A DNA stretch of 47,399 nt from Sphaerimonospora mesophila NBRC 14179 = JCM 3151. GTDB taxonomy: Bacteria > Actinomycetota > Actinomycetes > Streptosporangiales > Streptosporangiaceae. Position 1 is the first letter of the stretch, and the number at the start of each line of letters is the position of its first letter. The notes beneath the pieces are model-generated. The model was not told the DNA's origin and made no database searches. It saw only the letters and a program-made list of their open reading frames with translations. Made by a program: the position numbers and the translations under genes. The stretch lies in the NCBI GenBank assembly GCA_001552515.1, contig BCRI01000052.1, positions 1-47,399 of the forward strand. The letters are read 5' to 3'. Shown here one piece after another: positions 23,763 to 36,639 of this stretch.

Positions 23763-23822
23763 GCCCATATCAAGATTCTTTTTCGTCTCAGGTGGAGTTA
23801 TGGCACATTCTCGCAGGCATGA

Positions 23823-23856
23823 GAAAGGGCCCTAGAACGCTTCCTAGAGCCCTTTC
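23823..23856 (-). terminator. Hairpin terminator of the leftward gene ending at 23868
   Basis: GAAAGGGC + CTAG pairs with CTAG + GCCCTTTC (one mismatch between the two blocks) over an 8-base loop. It follows the stop of the leftward gene by 12 bases. This separates that transcript from the repeat array, so the array would need its own promoter. Confidence 0.7.
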
Positions 23857-23867
23857 GTAAGCTTTCG

Positions 23868-24680
23868 TCAGTCTTCCGTGTGTGGGGTTCCGACGTGAGC
23901 CATCGTGCTCCTGACGTCGTCAAGACGCTCCGAAAGTTCCCGCCACTCCGCCCGACCGGCGTCACGCACCCTGATCACGTTCCGGCGAGAGCCGTACGTG
24001 CCGCCGTAGCGCGCCTGAGCAATGGCGCTCAGGATCCCCGCGCGCCCCAGATCATCAGCCTGAGACGCCGTTTCCATGACGTCGGAAATGATCGGAAAGT
24101 CGCGACCGTCGCCGAACGCCTGACGGAAGATGGCCGCGCTGTTCTGGGCGACGCAGAACGCCACAGCGGCCCCCGTGACCGTCTCCGCGCGCGGAACGCC
24201 GCGCATGAGCTGAGCCCCGGGTGTGGCGTCGATCTGATCCGCCGGAACATCGATCCGGTAGCCGTTACGCGCGGCGGCATCCCTGACCGCCCACCGCTGC
24301 AACGTGGTCCGCGTAATGGTCATCTCGCCACCGTCCCGCCGAACGTAGACCCACGCGGGCATGTCGACCGTGCTTTCGGGTGCCCTCTCACACGACGCGA
24401 TGATGTCCCGCAGACGCTGCGCGAACAGAAGAACGGCGTCTTGCGTGACGTCGTCTGACACGTCATCCGTGCCGTACGGAGCGTGCCCTTCCTTGACGAT
24501 GGTCGCGCTTCCGTCCATGCGCTTCCGTGACCTCGTGGCGTCGACCGTCCGGCAGTAGCCGCGTGCGAGCCTCTGAATCTCCGCCCAATCGTTCGGCGTC
24601 ACTCGCGCCATGTCTTCCGGCGTGAGCTTCTCGCCCGGAACGTTGGAGGGGACGCACTTACCGGGAGCTCCATTCGACAT
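23868..24680 (-). CDS. Hypothetical protein, possibly sigma-70-region-2-like
   Basis: 270 residues; ATG preceded by GGAG. The segment TDDVSDDVTQDAVLLFAQRL, then an aromatic-rich PAWVYVRRDG, loosely recalls sigma-70 region 2, and the N-terminus DWAEIQRLARGYCRTVDATR is helical. I see no region 4 HTH, so a sigma function is only a possibility. Cys residues are scattered. It is the first gene of the leftward block, next to the long AT-richer control region at 24.7-25.5 kb, a usual place for a regulator of element functions. Confidence 0.65.
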   Translation of the reverse strand: MSNGAPGKCVPSNVPGEKLTPEDMARVTPNDWAEIQRLARGYCRTVDATRSRKRMDGSATIVKEGHAPYGTDDVSDDVTQDAVLLFAQRLRDIIASCERAPESTVDMPAWVYVRRDGGEMTITRTTLQRWAVRDAAARNGYRIDVPADQIDATPGAQLMRGVPRAETVTGAAVAFCVAQNSAAIFRQAFGDGRDFPIISDVMETASQADDLGRAGILSAIAQARYGGTYGSRRNVIRVRDAGRAEWRELSERLDDVRSTMAHVGTPHTED

Positions 24681-25004
24681 CTTTCGATCTCCGATCTTCA
24701 GGGCCGCAAATGAGCGGCACCGTTTCTCTTTCGCAATTCAATTGAACCGCAGAACAGAGACCAACACAACAACATCCCGCACGCCTTTACGATGTTTTCC
24801 CTGGCCAAGAGGCGAGGATGAGCCATAGAGAAAGGAGCAAGAGGCGTGAACAAGAGCCAAACAAAAGAGGCAAAATGGACAGTGGCTCACCTTCAAGCCG
24901 GCGGGCTAGGAAACGAAATAAGCCAGAGAAGTAACACCGAATGAAATTCAATAATCTGGAGTCATTGAAAATCGCGAGCACGCCTCTCTCGCAGCCCTTC
25001 GATC

Positions 25005-25031
25005 AGGGAGGTTCCCTAGGGAGTTTCCCTA
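25005..25031. promoter_or_regulatory. Two adjacent AGGGA-N3-TCCCT palindromes
   Basis: AGGGA-GGT-TCCCT (25005-25017) and TAGGGA-GTT-TCCCTA (25017-25031) abut, with centres 13 bp apart. Tandem dyads of this type are typical operators for a dimeric repressor. The regulated promoter could face either way. Confidence 0.5.
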
Positions 25032-25107
25032 TAGAGTCGGGCCGGCGAGAGGCCGCAGCACAAACCGTTGACCAGCGGCGATACTGCTACGATCATGACC
25101 AGTCATA

Positions 25108-25149
25108 AGTGGCGAACCACTGGCCAAGCATTGGCCATACGACTGGCCA
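25108..25149. promoter_or_regulatory. Repeated TGGCCA motifs with an AGTGG/CCACT dyad
   Basis: ACTGGCCA (25119), ATTGGCCA (25130) and ACTGGCCA (25142) are spaced 11 and 12 bp apart. The first overlaps AGTGG-N4-CCACT (25108-25121). Near-helical spacing suggests cooperative binding of a regulator. Confidence 0.4.
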
Positions 25150-25552
25150 CTCTCTGAGCTCACCCCACCGCATCCCATGATCGAAACTATCGCGGTAACG
25201 TCAGCGCCCGGGCGTCCCCCTCTGACTACCAAGGCCCGAATTCTCGCTGCGGCATCATTGATAATGAGTCCAGCCCTGATCGAGAGCTGATCACTGTCTC
25301 GACCGGAACAATTCACGCCTTCGAATCCGAGATAGGCGCGGCTTATTAAGCACTACTGTGACGATCGAACATGCAATCGCATAGCCGATCCGACGCCGCA
25401 AGAAAGTCAGCCGATTACCAACCTCGGTGTAGTCGCTACCCTCAGAGTAGATCACAGTCCACTACAGTCAGACCAGTCACCACTTCACCGCAAAGACGAA
25501 CCGCCTGGTTCGCCGCCATCAATTTGCACCTTGGAGAGAGGGGTTCGGTCGG

Positions 25553-26783
25553 GTGTTCAGTCGTATTGCCATCGTCAACCGTGGTGAGGCCGCTATGCGG
25601 CTCATTCACGCCGTACGGGACATCGCCGCAGAGACCGGGGCACGGATCGAGACCGTCGCCCTGTACACCGATGTCGACCGCACTGCCATGTTCGTGCCTG
25701 AGGCTGACATCGCCTACAGCCTGGGTTCCGCGTCGGCCCGCCCGTACCTCGACCTAAAGGTGCTTAAGGGTGCTCTGGTGAAGACCGGTGCGGACGCTGC
25801 CTGGGTCGGTTGGGGTTTCGTCGCTGAAGACCCGGCGTTCGCGGAACTGTGTCAGGAGGTTGGGGTTACTTTCATCGGCCCCAGTGCCGAGGCCATGCGC
25901 GAACTCGGTGACAAGATCGGTGCGAAGCTGATCGCGGAGAAGGCCGGGGTGCCCGTCGCGCCGTGGAGTCGCGGAGCGGTGGAGTCTCTGGACGCTGCTT
26001 TGGCTGCTGCGGCTGAGATCGGCTACCCGCTGATGCTGAAGGCCACGGCGGGTGGCGGTGGGCGGGGTATCCGTGTGATCACCAGTGAGGGTGAGTTGGT
26101 CGACGCCTACGAGCGCACCGGCCAGGAGGCCGCGCGGGCGTTCGGCAGTGGCGTCGTGTTCCTGGAGCGCCTGGTCACCGGCGCCCGCCACGTTGAGGTG
26201 CAGGTGATCGCCGACGGCCAGGGAACGGCGTGGGCGCTGGGTGTCCGGGACTGTTCGGTGCAGCGGCGCAATCAGAAGATCATCGAAGAGTCGGCCTCTC
26301 CGGTGCTCGGCGCCGCGCAGAGCGCCGAGCTCAAAGCCTCTGCCGAGCGGCTGGCCATCGCGGTCGGCTACTGCGGTGCCGCCACTGTCGAGTTCCTGTA
26401 CCACCCTGGCGAACAGCTGTTCTCTTTCCTGGAAGTCAACACGCGGCTGCAGGTCGAGCACCCGGTCACCGAGTGCACCGCGGGGTTCGACCTGGTCAAA
26501 GCCCAGCTATGGGTGGCGTCCGGGAACCGGCTGTTGGGGGAGCCGCCGGTGGAGCGTGGGCATGCCATCGAGGCCCGGCTCAACGCCGAGGATCCCGACC
26601 GGGACTTCGCGCCCGCCCCAGGCCGCATCGCGCGGCTGGAGTTGCCGGCCGGACCCGGCATCCGGGTGGACACCGGGGTGGGTGAAGGCGACACCATCCC
26701 CGCCGACTTCGACTCGATGATCGCGAAGATCATCGCCCATGGCCGGGACCGTACCGAGGCTCTGGGCCGGTTGCGCCGGGCTC
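25553..26783 (+). pseudogene. Fused acyl-CoA carboxylase, biotin carboxylase part (frameshifted)
   Basis: About 410 in-frame residues from the GTG at 25553 form a biotin carboxylase: N-terminal SRIAIVNRGEAAMRLIHAV, ATP-grasp glycine loop KATAGGGGRGIRV, and EVNTRLQVEHPVTE. In relatives this continues as one chain of roughly 1,800 residues into BCCP and carboxyltransferase domains. Here the frame shifts after RTEALGRLRRA (about 26780) while homology resumes one frame over at MVIIDGGATNKSF, so the last strands of the biotin carboxylase lie on the second piece. The cause may be a real small deletion, a sequencing error or, less likely, recoding. The normal role is ATP-dependent carboxylation of biotin. 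Confidence 0.75.
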
Positions 26784-30995
<4,212 letters not shown>

Positions 30996-31080
30996 GAGGA
31001 TCCAGTCGCCGACCGTGAGGTGATCGCGACGGACCTGCACCGGATTTGGGAGCTGTCCTAATTTACCGTCATCCCTTCTT

Positions 31081-31882
31081 CGCGATCTACTCACGGTGGT
31101 GGCCGGGTTCGGTGCGGTGTTCACCGAGCTGGGGCTCGAGCGGCCGCACGTGGTCGGGCACTCCTTGGGCGGGCTGATCGCGCTTCGGCTGGCCCAGGCC
31201 GGTCTGGTCCGCAGCGTGACCGCGCTCGCACCTGCCGGATTCTGGGACGAGCGCGAACGCCGGTACGTCTTTGCCGTGCTGGCCGCAGCCCGGCAGATCG
31301 CGCGACTGCCGGAGCCGATCGTAACGCGGCTGTCCCAGACTTCCTTGGCCCGCGGCTGTGGTCGGCACGCTGTATGGGCGTCCCGAGCTGTTTGTGCCCG
31401 AAGCTGTGGCCGCGAGCCTGCGGACGCTGCGCCATTCGGCGGGGTTCGATGCCACGCTCCGCGCCGGTCGCGTCTCTGATCTGTTTACCGGTGACATCCC
31501 CGACGTCCCGGTGACCATCGCCTGGGGTACCCGAGACCGTCTTCTTTCCGTTCGGCAGGCCGCGCGGGTGACCGCCCTGATCCCCGCAGCGCACATGGTG
31601 TGGCTGCCCGGATGTGGGCATGTCCCGATGCGTGACTGGCCGGACCTGGTCGCGCACGTCATTCTCCAGGCCACCGGTGCGGAGGCGGTGATCCGCAGCG
31701 CCGCTATGTCGCACGGGCGAGGCAGCGGCGCGCCGCTGCCGAATCCTGTTCAGCCATCAGCGAACCGGACGCGGGTAGCCCCGCGTCGGGCGAAGCGGGT
31801 CCTTGACCTTGTCTCGAAGGTTCCGCCGATCGTGTTCCGCCCGATCAGGCAACTGCGCAGATCAGATGGCGGTGCGCTGTAG
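31081..31882 (+). pseudogene. Decayed alpha/beta hydrolase
   Basis: The nucleophile elbow region HVVGHSLGGLIALRLAQAGL is in one frame (31096-31350), and the remainder, with the acid (TIAWGTRDRLL) and histidine (WLPGCGHVPM), is in another frame from about 31358. The N-terminal ~80 residues, including the oxyanion HG motif, are missing upstream. The C-terminal extension past AVIRSAAM is unrelated low-complexity sequence. A frameshift plus 5' truncation means it is not functional. Confidence 0.75.
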
Positions 31883-32130
31883 AGCTGCCCCTGGAGGCCC
31901 GGCCGACGTCGGTGCGAGCCGAGCGGGGCTCCTTCGGCGGCGTCCTGGCGGCGCTGGCCTTTGTGCCGGTGCCGGGATGGCCGCGTCGTGGCGATCACGA
32001 GCGTGGCCCACGCCGTGCCGGGCAACCCGACCGTTGTGCCCGATCTGGCATCAAGCCGGCGGGCATGACTGGTGGCCGTGCCCGCCTGCGGACACCTGAC
32101 CTTGCGGCCCCCGGCTGCGCCGCTTGGCGA

Positions 32131-32523
32131 TCAGGGCGGCCGGTCGCCGGGCTGGTCGGGTGCGGTCTCGGGGTGTTCGGGTTGCTGGTGAGCGGCGGCG
32201 CTGAGCAGCGGGGCGTGGTGCCGTTCGGGCCGGTCGTCGGCCATGCCCGTGACTTTGCGTCGCGGTGCCTCCGCAATGCCGGGTGGCAGGGGTATCGGCC
32301 GGCGGGCCAAGAGCTGGCCCAGCCAGCGGCGGCCGCAGTGCGGGCAGGGTGGTGCACCGTCGGGAGTGTAGGGGGAGGCGACGCCGATTCCGTCACGGGA
32401 GAAGTACTCCCAGTCCTCCCCGTGTTCATCCTGGTAGTGCTGGACGTCATAGTCCAGGCTCCACCGGTGCCAGCAGTGCCCGCAGGCGAACGCGACACGC
32501 TCCACGGCCAATTCAGTGATCAT
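32131..32523 (-). CDS. Zinc-ribbon hypothetical protein
   Basis: 130 residues; ATG preceded by GGAGGCACGAC. Two CxxC pairs, ACGHCWHRW and PPCPHCGRRW, separated by about 45 residues with acidic, aromatic content (YQDEHGEDWEYFSRDG), make a zinc-ribbon fold likely. The C-terminal third is disordered (HHAPLLSAAAHQQPEH). No family name known to me. It lies divergent from the chaperone cluster, whose promoter region begins about 430 bases away. Confidence 0.72.
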   Translation of the reverse strand: MITELAVERVAFACGHCWHRWSLDYDVQHYQDEHGEDWEYFSRDGIGVASPYTPDGAPPCPHCGRRWLGQLLARRPIPLPPGIAEAPRRKVTGMADDRPERHHAPLLSAAAHQQPEHPETAPDQPGDRPP

Positions 32524-33183
32524 GTCGTGCCTCCGGTGGTGTTTTTCCCCCGTGTCTTGTCGTTCGGGAAGGCCTCGATCAAGCCAGGCAGTGACGACCG
32601 ATTCCTCAAGGCAGGCGCCTCTCAGGCCCTGATGGCCGATAGCTGACCGGTGACCTGCGTGGGCTGCTCGGCGCTGCGACGGTATCGATCGTGTTGGCCC
32701 AGGTCTGGTCGGCGGTCAGATCGATGCGGCCGCCGTCGATGGCAGGCAGGTCGAATTGGGCCATGACGCTGTCTGCGCGCCGGGGGGGCGCCATCATCAC
32801 GGCCGGGCGGGCGAAGGAGGCCGGGGTGAGTAGGTTCCGTTCGCGGAAAGACTCAGCGCGCGTCAGCATCGCCGATCACGCTCCTTCCGATGTGAAGGGG
32901 CTCCTTCTCATGACCTGCACTCAACAGCCGGATAACACAATCCGGGCATCTTGACAAGCCCCCTAAGAGATTTTATACAAGTTAAAGAGGAGGTTCGTGC
33001 ATACCTACAGGTCAGGCAGGCGAGGGTCATGCAGGAGGTGAGTGCGGTGCCCGGGCGACGCGCACCGTGCTGCCCTGCGGCGGGGTCATGACACGGTGCC
33101 GGTGTGGCGCCGGCGGCTGAGCGTACCCGTCGGCCGGTGCCGCTGTGAGCAGGTGGGCCCTCGCCATAGGAAGGAGGCCCGAG
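32524..33183. other. Intergenic region upstream of dnaK
   Basis: No convincing gene. A leftward 87-residue frame (32606-32869) contains MAQFDLPAIDGGRIDLTADQ but ends in low-complexity sequence, and I do not call it. The right half holds the dnaK promoter at 32950-32979, giving a 5' leader of about 200 bases before the ATG at 33184. Confidence 0.45.
32950..32979 (+). promoter_or_regulatory. dnaK promoter with CTTG-A-CAAG dyad
   Basis: TTGACA (32951-32956), 17 bases, TATACA (32974-32979): close to the consensus housekeeping promoter, unusual in such GC-rich DNA. The -35 lies within CTTGACAAG (32950-32958), a small dyad like half of the HAIR operator bound by HspR (CTTGAGT-N7-ACTCAAG), so repression by the HspR-like protein at 36.3 kb is plausible. 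Confidence 0.7.
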
Positions 33184-35061
33184 ATGGCACGAGCGGTCGG
33201 TATCGACTTGGGCACGACGAACTCGGTCGTGTGCGTGCTGGAAGGCGGCGAGCCGACCGTCGTCACCAACACCGAGGGCTCGCGGACGACTCCCTCCGTG
33301 GTGGCGTTCGCCAAGAGCGGCGAGGTGCTGGTCGGCGAGGTCGCCAAGCGGCAGGCGGTGACCAATGTGGAGCGCACCGCGCGGTCGGTCAAGCGACACA
33401 TGGGCGAGGTGAACTGGCGCTTCCCGGAGCTGGGGAGCGTGGATGGCAAGCGGTACACCGCGCAGGAGATCTCCGCCCGGGTGCTGCAGAAGCTGAAGCG
33501 CGACGCCGAGGCCTACCTCGGGGAGCAGGTCACCGATGCGGTCATCACGGTGCCGGCTTACTTCGACGATGCCCAGCGCACGGCGACCAAGGAGGCGGGG
33601 GAGATCGCCGGGTTGAAGGTGCTGCGGATCATCAACGAGCCGACGGCCGCGGCTCTGGCGTACGGCCTGGACAAGGAGAACGACCAGACCATCTTGGTCT
33701 TCGACCTGGGCGGCGGGACGTTCGATGTGTCGCTGCTGGAGATCGGCGAGGGCGTGGTGGAGGTGAAGGCCACCGCCGGTGACACCCACCTCGGCGGGGA
33801 CGACTGGGACCAGCGGCTCGTCGACCACCTGGTCACTCAGTTCAAGAACGGCTACGGGGTGGACCTGTCGAAGGACAAGATGGCGATGCAGCGGCTGCGT
33901 GACGCCACTGAGCGGGCCAAGATCGAACTGTCGTCCGCGTCGGAGACCACGGTCAACCTGCCCTACATCACGGCCTCGTCGGAGGGCCCGCTGCACCTGG
34001 ACGAGAAGCTGACCCGCGTGCAGTTCCAGCAGCTGACCCAGGATCTGCTGGACCGCTGCACCGGGCCTTTCCATCAGGCGGTCAAGGATGCCGGGATCAA
34101 AGTCTCCGACATCGACCATGTGATCCTGGTCGGCGGCTCGACCCGGATGCCCGCCGTGACTGACCTGGTCCGGCAGTTGACCGGCGGCAAGGAGCCGCAC
34201 AAGGGCGTCAACCCCGATGAAGTGGTCGCGGTCGGTGCCGCGCTGCAGGCCGGGGTGCTCAAGGGCGAGGTCAAGGACGTCCTGCTGCTGGACGTCACCC
34301 CGCTGTCACTCGGCATCGAGACCAAGGGCGGCATCATGACCCGGCTGATCGAGCGGAACACCACGATCCCGACCAAGCGCTCAGAGGTGTTCACCACCGC
34401 GGAGGACAATCAGCCGTCCGTGACCATCCAGGTGTACCAGGGCGAACGCGAGATCGCCGCCTACAACAAGAAGCTCGGCATGTTCGAGCTGACCGGACTG
34501 CCCCCGGCCCCGCGCGGCATCCCGCAGATCGAGGTCACCTTCGACATCGACGCCAACGGCATCATGCACGTCTCGGCGAAAGATCTCGGCACCGGCAGGG
34601 AGCAGTCGATCGCCATCACCGGCGGCTCGGCCCTGGCCAAGGAGGACATCGACCGGATGGTGCGTGATGCCGAACAGCACGCGGAGGAGGACCGCCGCAG
34701 GCGCGAGGCGGCCGAGACCCGCAACAACGCCGAATCGCTCGTCTTCACGACGGAAAAGATGCTGCGGGACTACCCCGACAAGGTGCCGGCGGACGTGAAG
34801 TCCGAGGTGGAAGCCGCACTCGCCGACCTCAAGGAGAAGCTGAAGAGCGAGGATGTCACCGCCATCCGTCAGGCCGCCGACAAGGCCGCCCTGGCCGCGC
34901 AGAAGGTGGGTCAGGCGATCTACGCCCAGGCACCCGGCGCCGCGTCCGGTGCGAGCCCGGCCGGCGCGGCTGCCGGTGACCAGCGGGGAACCGCCGAGGA
35001 AGAGGAGGTCGTGGAGGCCGAGATCGTCGATGAGGACAAGCGGCAGGGAGGCACACGATGA
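33184..35061 (+). CDS. dnaK: Chaperone DnaK (Hsp70), accessory copy
   Basis: 625 residues; ATG preceded by GGAAGGAGG. The ATPase domain is complete: [11 protein letters not shown] at the N-terminus, [25 protein letters not shown] and VGGSTRMP; then the substrate-binding domain ([17 protein letters not shown]) and a helical lid with an Ala/Gly-rich, acidic tail ending [13 protein letters not shown]. DnaK binds exposed hydrophobic segments under ATP control with DnaJ and GrpE. It heads a four-gene stress cluster but has no dnaJ beside it, so it is probably a second copy beside a canonical dnaK operon elsewhere (inference). Confidence 0.95.
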   Translation: MARAVGIDLGTTNSVVCVLEGGEPTVVTNTEGSRTTPSVVAFAKSGEVLVGEVAKRQAVTNVERTARSVKRHMGEVNWRFPELGSVDGKRYTAQEISARVLQKLKRDAEAYLGEQVTDAVITVPAYFDDAQRTATKEAGEIAGLKVLRIINEPTAAALAYGLDKENDQTILVFDLGGGTFDVSLLEIGEGVVEVKATAGDTHLGGDDWDQRLVDHLVTQFKNGYGVDLSKDKMAMQRLRDATERAKIELSSASETTVNLPYITASSEGPLHLDEKLTRVQFQQLTQDLLDRCTGPFHQAVKDAGIKVSDIDHVILVGGSTRMPAVTDLVRQLTGGKEPHKGVNPDEVVAVGAALQAGVLKGEVKDVLLLDVTPLSLGIETKGGIMTRLIERNTTIPTKRSEVFTTAEDNQPSVTIQVYQGEREIAAYNKKLGMFELTGLPPAPRGIPQIEVTFDIDANGIMHVSAKDLGTGREQSIAITGGSALAKEDIDRMVRDAEQHAEEDRRRREAAETRNNAESLVFTTEKMLRDYPDKVPADVKSEVEAALADLKEKLKSEDVTAIRQAADKAALAAQKVGQAIYAQAPGAASGASPAGAAAGDQRGTAEEEEVVEAEIVDEDKRQGGTR

Positions 35062-35675
35062 GCGGCCGGTCCGATTCCCAAAGCGATGGTTCCCGGGGCG
35101 AAGGTCGGTCGCGCACCGGCCTGCCGCCGCTGCCTGCCGGGACCGGGGAGAACGAGATCCTGGCTGGCGCCCCGCCGCCGGACAGCGGGACATCCACCGG
35201 GCCCCAGGGCGCGCCCGATCGGCCGCCCGCGGCCGATGAGGCAGCGCAGCTGCGGGCGGAACTCGCCGAACGCACCGCGGACCTGCAGCGGGTCAAAGCC
35301 GAATACGACAACTACCGCAAGCGGGCCCGGCGTGACCGTCTGGCCCTCCGCGAGATCGCCGTGGCGAACGTGCTGCGCGCCCTGCTGCCCGTCCTCGACG
35401 CCGTCGACCGGGCCCGCGAACTCGGCCAGGTCCACGGCGGCTTCCAGCAGGTCGCCGAGGAGCTGGAGGCCGAGCTGGCCGCATTGGGCCTGCGCTCCTT
35501 CGGCGAGGCCGGCGAGCCGTTCGACCCCACACGCCATGAGGCGGTCTGCCACGCGTACTCCGACGAGGTCGACCGCGCGACGTGCAGCGAGATCCTGGCC
35601 CCCGGCTACCAGGTCGGCGGCTGCCTCCTGCGCCCGGCCCAGGTGGCGGTCACAGAGCCACCCACCGATGGGTGA
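35058..35675 (+). CDS. grpE: GrpE nucleotide-exchange factor
   Basis: 205 residues; ATG overlaps the dnaK stop (ATGA). A disordered Pro/Gly N-terminus (1-60) leads to a long coiled-coil helix ([32 protein letters not shown]), a helical bundle ([17 protein letters not shown]) and the beta domain ([38 protein letters not shown]). GrpE dimers release ADP from DnaK. Tight coupling to dnaK ensures a matched ratio. Confidence 0.93.
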   Translation: MSGRSDSQSDGSRGEGRSRTGLPPLPAGTGENEILAGAPPPDSGTSTGPQGAPDRPPAADEAAQLRAELAERTADLQRVKAEYDNYRKRARRDRLALREIAVANVLRALLPVLDAVDRARELGQVHGGFQQVAEELEAELAALGLRSFGEAGEPFDPTRHEAVCHAYSDEVDRATCSEILAPGYQVGGCLLRPAQVAVTEPPTDG

Positions 35676-35698
35676 CTCCTACGGCGACACGAGTGGTC

Positions 35699-35728
35699 TT
35701 GCAATCCACGCCCAAGTAACTTATAAGT
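35699..35728 (+). promoter_or_regulatory. hsp20 promoter overlapped by a 10-bp palindrome
   Basis: TTGCAA (35699-35704), 17 bases, TATAAG (35722-35727). The -10 is embedded in the perfect palindrome ACTTATAAGT (35719-35728). The dnaK promoter has the related TTATACAAGT at the same place, suggesting a shared operator. Confidence 0.6.
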
Positions 35729-35779
35729 GGAGTAGGAGCTTTCTTCTACGGTGGATCACATCATGGAGGAGGTTACGCC

Positions 35780-36220
35780 ATGCTTCTCACATCGATCGAC
35801 CCGTTCGTGCAGGAGTTCGAGCGCCAGTTCGACCGGCTTACCCGTTCGGTCTTCGGCGCGACAGAGGGCGGCCAGGCGGTGATGCCGATGGACGGCATCC
35901 GCCGCGCCGACGAGGTGGTCCTGCGGTTCGACCTGCCCGGCATCGACCCGGCCAGCATCGAGGTCACCGTCGACCGCGGCGTGCTGAGCGTCGGCGCGCG
36001 CCGTGAGGAGGAGCTCGCCGACGACGACCGGCTGTTCGTCAGGGAACGCGTGACGGGCCAGTTCATGCGCCGCGTCTACCTGTCGGAGTATCTGGACAGC
36101 GAACGGATCCAGGCCGACTACGACAACGGCGTCTTGACCCTGCGCATCCCGGTGACGGACAAGGCCAAGGCACGCAAGATCGAAGTACGCGGCTCCGGCG
36201 CGAAGGCGATCAGTCGCTGA
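35780..36220 (+). CDS. Small heat-shock protein (Hsp20, alpha-crystallin type)
   Basis: 146 residues; ATG preceded by GGAGGAGG. N-terminal amphipathic part (LTSIDPFVQEFERQFDRLTR), then the alpha-crystallin domain with VVLRFDLPGIDPASIEVTVD, VLSVGARREEE, FMRRVYLSEYLD and the final strand YDNGVLTLRIPV, followed by a short basic tail. It holds unfolding proteins for refolding by DnaK. It has its own promoter and takes the place usually held by dnaJ. Confidence 0.93.
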   Translation: MLLTSIDPFVQEFERQFDRLTRSVFGATEGGQAVMPMDGIRRADEVVLRFDLPGIDPASIEVTVDRGVLSVGARREEELADDDRLFVRERVTGQFMRRVYLSEYLDSERIQADYDNGVLTLRIPVTDKAKARKIEVRGSGAKAISR

Positions 36221-36324
36221 CGATGCCGGCAAAGGGGATCCCCCTTTGAGGCGGGTCCCGGCCAAGAACGGGTGGGCCGGTGCCCTTGTCGGCACCGGCC
36301 CGCCGGCGTGATGGAGAGGTGTCG

Positions 36325-36639
36325 ATGTTCCCCCTGCCTATCGACGATGAGCACGCACCGCTGTACTCGGTCGGCCAGGTTGCCGCCATGCTCCAGGTGC
36401 AGCAGGCGTTCCTACGGCGCCTGGACGAGTTCGAGGTCGTGCGCCCTCATCGCTCGCCCGGGGGGCAGCGACGCTACTCCCGCCACGACATCGGCCAGGT
36501 GCAGTACGTCACCGCGCTCGCCAGCGAGGGAATGACACTGAACGCGATCCGCCGCATCCTGCAGCTCGAGCAGGAGGTCCAGCGGCTCAACGCCGAACTC
36601 GCCGAGATGCGCCACCGCCTGGGCAAGCAGGGCCACTGA
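36325..36639 (+). CDS. hspR: HspR-like MerR-family repressor
   Basis: 104 residues from the ATG at 36325 (GGAGAGG upstream). The MerR-type winged helix is clear: LYSVGQVAAMLQVQQAFLRR, then LDEFEVVRPHRSPGGQRRYS, followed by DIGQVQYVTALASEGMTLNA and a coiled-coil C-terminus (LQLEQEVQRLNAELAEMRHR). HspR represses dnaK-type operons by binding inverted HAIR sequences, with DnaK as co-repressor. It is likely to regulate the two promoters described at 32950 and 35699 (inference). Confidence 0.85.
   Translation: MFPLPIDDEHAPLYSVGQVAAMLQVQQAFLRRLDEFEVVRPHRSPGGQRRYSRHDIGQVQYVTALASEGMTLNAIRRILQLEQEVQRLNAELAEMRHRLGKQGH

Larger units (their letters stand above)
23088..23770. repeat. Array of ~196-bp structured hairpin repeats
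   Basis: A non-coding region of four units. The conserved linker TAAATACGG occurs at 23134, 23339, 23536 and 23731. A full unit has hairpin H1 (GTTC...GAAC), hairpin H2 (GTGAGAGCGG...CCGCTCTCAC with an inner CGGTACG/CGTACCG stem), the linker, then hairpin H3 with three nested stems. H2 starts at 23280, 23476 and 23672, exactly 196 bp apart. Stems stay largely paired although their sequence varies. Short peptides read across it (e.g. SHLNT) are side effects of DNA repetition; no open frame spans the units. The extreme left has a smaller hairpin (AGCGTGGTT, 23090-23107). Not CRISPR: there are no short constant repeats with unique spacers. Confidence 0.85.
24681..25552. promoter_or_regulatory. 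872-bp AT-richer intergenic control region
   Basis: No credible gene on either strand. The base composition is clearly less GC-rich than its neighbours. It contains a 14-mer TTTCTCTTTCGCAA (24723-24736) that recurs at 15534-15547, twin palindromes at 25005-25031 and TGGCCA repeats at 25108-25149, given separately. It separates the leftward element genes from the rightward acyl-CoA carboxylase and may hold the right limit of the element, but I see no tRNA fragment or clear att core. Confidence 0.5.

Noticed and set aside
23088-23770. CRISPR array
   Set aside because: Units are about 196 bp with internal hairpins and no short identical repeats separated by unique spacers; no cas genes nearby.
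32606-32869. 87-residue leftward open frame before the chaperone cluster
   Set aside because: Only about 20 residues look protein-like; the remainder is low complexity and no ribosome binding site is seen.
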